This document shows positions 63,943 through 64,000 of a stretch of DNA of 64,000 nt, in pieces; within the stretch, counting starts at the first letter, position 1; each line of letters starts with the position of its first letter. Source of the DNA: UBA2357 sp002344625 (GTDB lineage: Bacteria; Pseudomonadota; Gammaproteobacteria; Burkholderiales; Rhodocyclaceae); contig CALKIH010000022.1 of NCBI GenBank assembly GCA_937995335.1, forward strand, positions 102,936 through 166,935, written 5' to 3'. A model generated the notes under the pieces. The model saw only the letters and a program-made list of their open reading frames with translations. It was not told the origin of the DNA and ran no database searches. Both the position numbers and the translations under genes were made by a program.

Positions 63943-64000
63943 CAATTCCCCAAGTGACTTCCCGTCAACTGTTTTCTGCTGACAGCAGCCGTTGATCATG
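63937..64000 (+). other. attC site of the first cassette (cut by the window edge)
   Basis: The R'' box TGCTAAC (63937-63943) is the exact complement of the core GTTAGCA at 63507, and it is followed by AATTCCCCAAG, very like the start of the aadA1 attC. A central hairpin, CTGCTG (63976-63981) with CAGCAG (63983-63988), is flanked by TCAAC (63965-63969) and GTTGA (63991-63995). The right arm with L' and R' should lie beyond base 64000. Confidence 0.75.

Noticed and set aside
63991..63997. GTTGATC as the right-hand R' box of attC
   Set aside because: It does not match the cassette core GTTAGCA, and the bases pair with TCAAC at 63965-63969 as part of the central hairpin. The true R' should lie beyond the window.

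Overview
The window is GC-rich chromosomal DNA from a betaproteobacterium. A Rhodocyclales-type genome (Azoarcus/Thauera/Zoogloea group) is my best guess. It rests on the gene set (proteobacterial GshA, PhaAB-type Mrp antiporter, DUF2760/Hsp70 pair, RquA, the mltG-tmk-holB-pilZ-tatD cluster) and on no sequence search. Genes are tightly packed, many junctions are 4-base ATGA/GTGA overlaps, and only two stretches above 300 bases lack a gene.

Layout. 1-2140: the tail of an unknown gene, then a HAD hydrolase overlapping an MGDG-synthase-type glycosyltransferase. 2206-8772: an AraC-type regulator divergent from a fatty-acid activation and beta-oxidation set (acyl-CoA ligase, FadN-like fusion enzyme, thiolase), with an AT-rich palindrome between them. 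9022-14338: a DUF2760 protein followed by two diverged Hsp70-like ATPases. 14372-19121: a parvulin facing away from gshA-gshB-apbE-DMT exporter. 19211-21645: Ap4A phosphorylase, the rhodoquinone enzyme RquA, a small orphan protein and tRNA-Arg(ACG) with a clear promoter and terminator. 21742-31307: a DUF2784 membrane protein, a complete six-gene Mrp-type Na+/H+ antiporter operon (mrpA-C-D-E-F-G, A and B fused) and a P-type cation ATPase. 31649-37472: a membrane protein with a degenerate GGDEF domain, a CBS/DUF294 protein, tadA, an L,D-transpeptidase-like protein and a PhoD-like phosphatase. 37530-42970 (minus): a YbbA/YbbP-type ABC system, an NRDE protein, a DUF4936 protein and YgfZ. 43155-47680: mltG-tmk-holB-pilZ-tatD-ankyrin operon. 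Then NADP-type glutamate dehydrogenase.

57985-49280 (minus strand) is a five-gene operon: a transglutaminase/DUF2126 protein, a circularly permuted ATP-grasp/alpha-E fusion, a second transglutaminase, an HDAC-fold deacetylase and a DUF429 protein. Parts of this neighbourhood are known from comparative genomics as a predicted peptide-ligation/modification system, but its product is unknown. It is followed by an M20 amidohydrolase and a second, ATPase-less YbbP-like permease.

The right edge (61992-64000) is the start of a chromosomal integron: a 456-residue IntI integrase with an unusual N-terminal extension of about 140 residues, a candidate attI with 15-base direct repeats, a first cassette encoding a SUKH/SMI1-KNR4-like protein of visibly lower GC, and an attC whose right half lies beyond the window. 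The cassette array presumably continues past 64000. The integron and the five-gene ATP-grasp/transglutaminase operon are the two places most likely to hold undescribed biology.
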